6,192 bases of DNA, taken from positions 1 through 6,192 of the forward strand of contig JARFQH010000025.1 in assembly GCA_029287875.1 (NCBI GenBank), read 5' to 3'. A program made the translations under genes and the position numbers. The notes below the pieces were generated by a model. That model saw nothing but the letters and a program-made list of their open reading frames with translations. It searched no databases and had not been told where the DNA came from. This document shows, piece by piece, positions 5,794 to 6,192 of this stretch. The DNA comes from Desulfobacteraceae bacterium. GTDB lineage: Bacteria > Desulfobacterota > Desulfobacteria > Desulfobacterales > SG8-13. The first letter of the stretch is position 1, and every line of letters begins with the position of its first letter.

Positions 5794-6192
5794 TCAAGTT
5801 CTCGATTTCCATTCGTTTTCGTATTTTTCCACTTCGGCCAGCAGGACCTCCGCCAGCTTTTCTTCGGGAAACTTTTTGACGATTTTACCTTTCTTGAAAA
5901 GGATTCCTACGCCGTTACCGCCGGCGATGCCGATGTCGGCTTCCCGGGCTTCGCCAGGACCGTTGACCACGCAACCCATGATGGCCAGTTTAACCGGGAC
6001 CGATTTGAGCAGGAGCGCTTTTTCGACTTTTTCGGTGATGCCGAAGAGGTCGATATTGCAACGGCCGCAAGTCGGGCAGGAAACGATATCAGGGCCATGG
6101 CGGCGAATGTCCAACCCTTTCAAAATCTCGTAGCCGACACGCACTTCTTCGATCGGATCGCGGGTCAGAGAAACGCGAATGGTGTCGCCGAT
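5794..6192 (-). CDS. ispG: 4-hydroxy-3-methylbut-2-en-1-yl diphosphate synthase (IspG/GcpE), C-terminal part, 5' end outside the window
   Basis: IspG catalyses the penultimate step of the MEP isoprenoid pathway, reductive conversion of methylerythritol cyclodiphosphate to HMBPP, using a 4Fe-4S cluster. The frame stays open to the right edge, so 132 C-terminal residues are visible, starting in the conserved IGDTIRVSLT stretch. The GTG at 6144 inside the frame is an internal valine codon, not the start. Cluster ligands are present: the SCPTCGR motif (C39, C42 of the visible part) and GCVVNGPGEA with C74 and E81. The neighbouring C45 in CGRCNID is an extra cysteine beside the cluster motif. The C-terminus is lysine- and glutamate-rich and the gene closes with two consecutive TGA codons (5796 down to 5791). 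proS begins 42 bases later, so the gene probably heads or belongs to an ispG-proS-rel operon whose promoter lies beyond the window. Confidence 0.95.
   Translation of the reverse strand: MGDTIRVSLTRDPIEEVRVGYEILKGLDIRRHGPDIVSCPTCGRCNIDLFGITEKVEKALLLKSVPVKLAIMGCVVNGPGEAREADIGIAGGNGVGILFKKGKIVKKFPEEKLAEVLLAEVEKYENEWKSRT

Noticed and set aside
5907..6144. Separate genes starting at the GTG at 6144 or in the other frames near the right edge
   Set aside because: The frame continues upstream to the window edge with conserved IspG sequence, so the GTG is an internal valine. The other frames are shadows of ispG.
1..6192. CRISPR arrays, tRNA genes, transposases, phage or toxin-antitoxin genes
   Set aside because: No regularly spaced repeats, cloverleaf-like segments or matching protein families were seen in either strand.

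Overview
The window reads as an ordinary housekeeping segment of a Gram-negative, probably anaerobic deltaproteobacterium (Desulfobacterota, Desulfobacterales-like). This placement rests on protein character: a short zinc-type L28, a short archaeal-like ProRS without the editing insertion, a single bifunctional Rel, a BamD-type lipoprotein that implies an outer membrane, and the ispG-proS-rel gene order. It is inferred from sequence character, not from a database search.

Layout. Three genes lie on the + strand: trxA (thioredoxin, 62-388), a BamD-like outer-membrane assembly lipoprotein (634-1335) and rpmB (ribosomal protein L28, 1626-1817). Three genes on the - strand read toward them: ispG (C-terminal part only, entering at the right edge and ending at 5794), proS (5751-4213) and rel (4136-1992). 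The two sets converge at about 1818-1991. That junction holds a small perfect hairpin next to rpmB and a 105-bp element with 27-nt inverted arms that ends two bases from the rel stop codon.

How the genes work together. ispG, proS and rel are co-directional with gaps of 42 and 76 bases and probably form one transcription unit. It joins isoprenoid precursor synthesis (a 4Fe-4S enzyme), prolyl-tRNA charging and (p)ppGpp metabolism, so a tRNA-charging enzyme sits beside the enzyme that reports charging failure. trxA has a near-perfect sigma-70 promoter at the left edge. The lipoprotein gene follows after 245 bases with no promoter I can recognise. rpmB has a 290-bp upstream region with no second gene but with several hairpins and repeated motifs that may be regulatory.

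I found no CRISPR array, tRNA, rRNA, complete mobile element, phage gene or defence system, and no undescribed protein system. The points most worth a second look are non-coding: the inverted-repeat element at the convergent junction and the mutually exclusive pairings upstream of rpmB.
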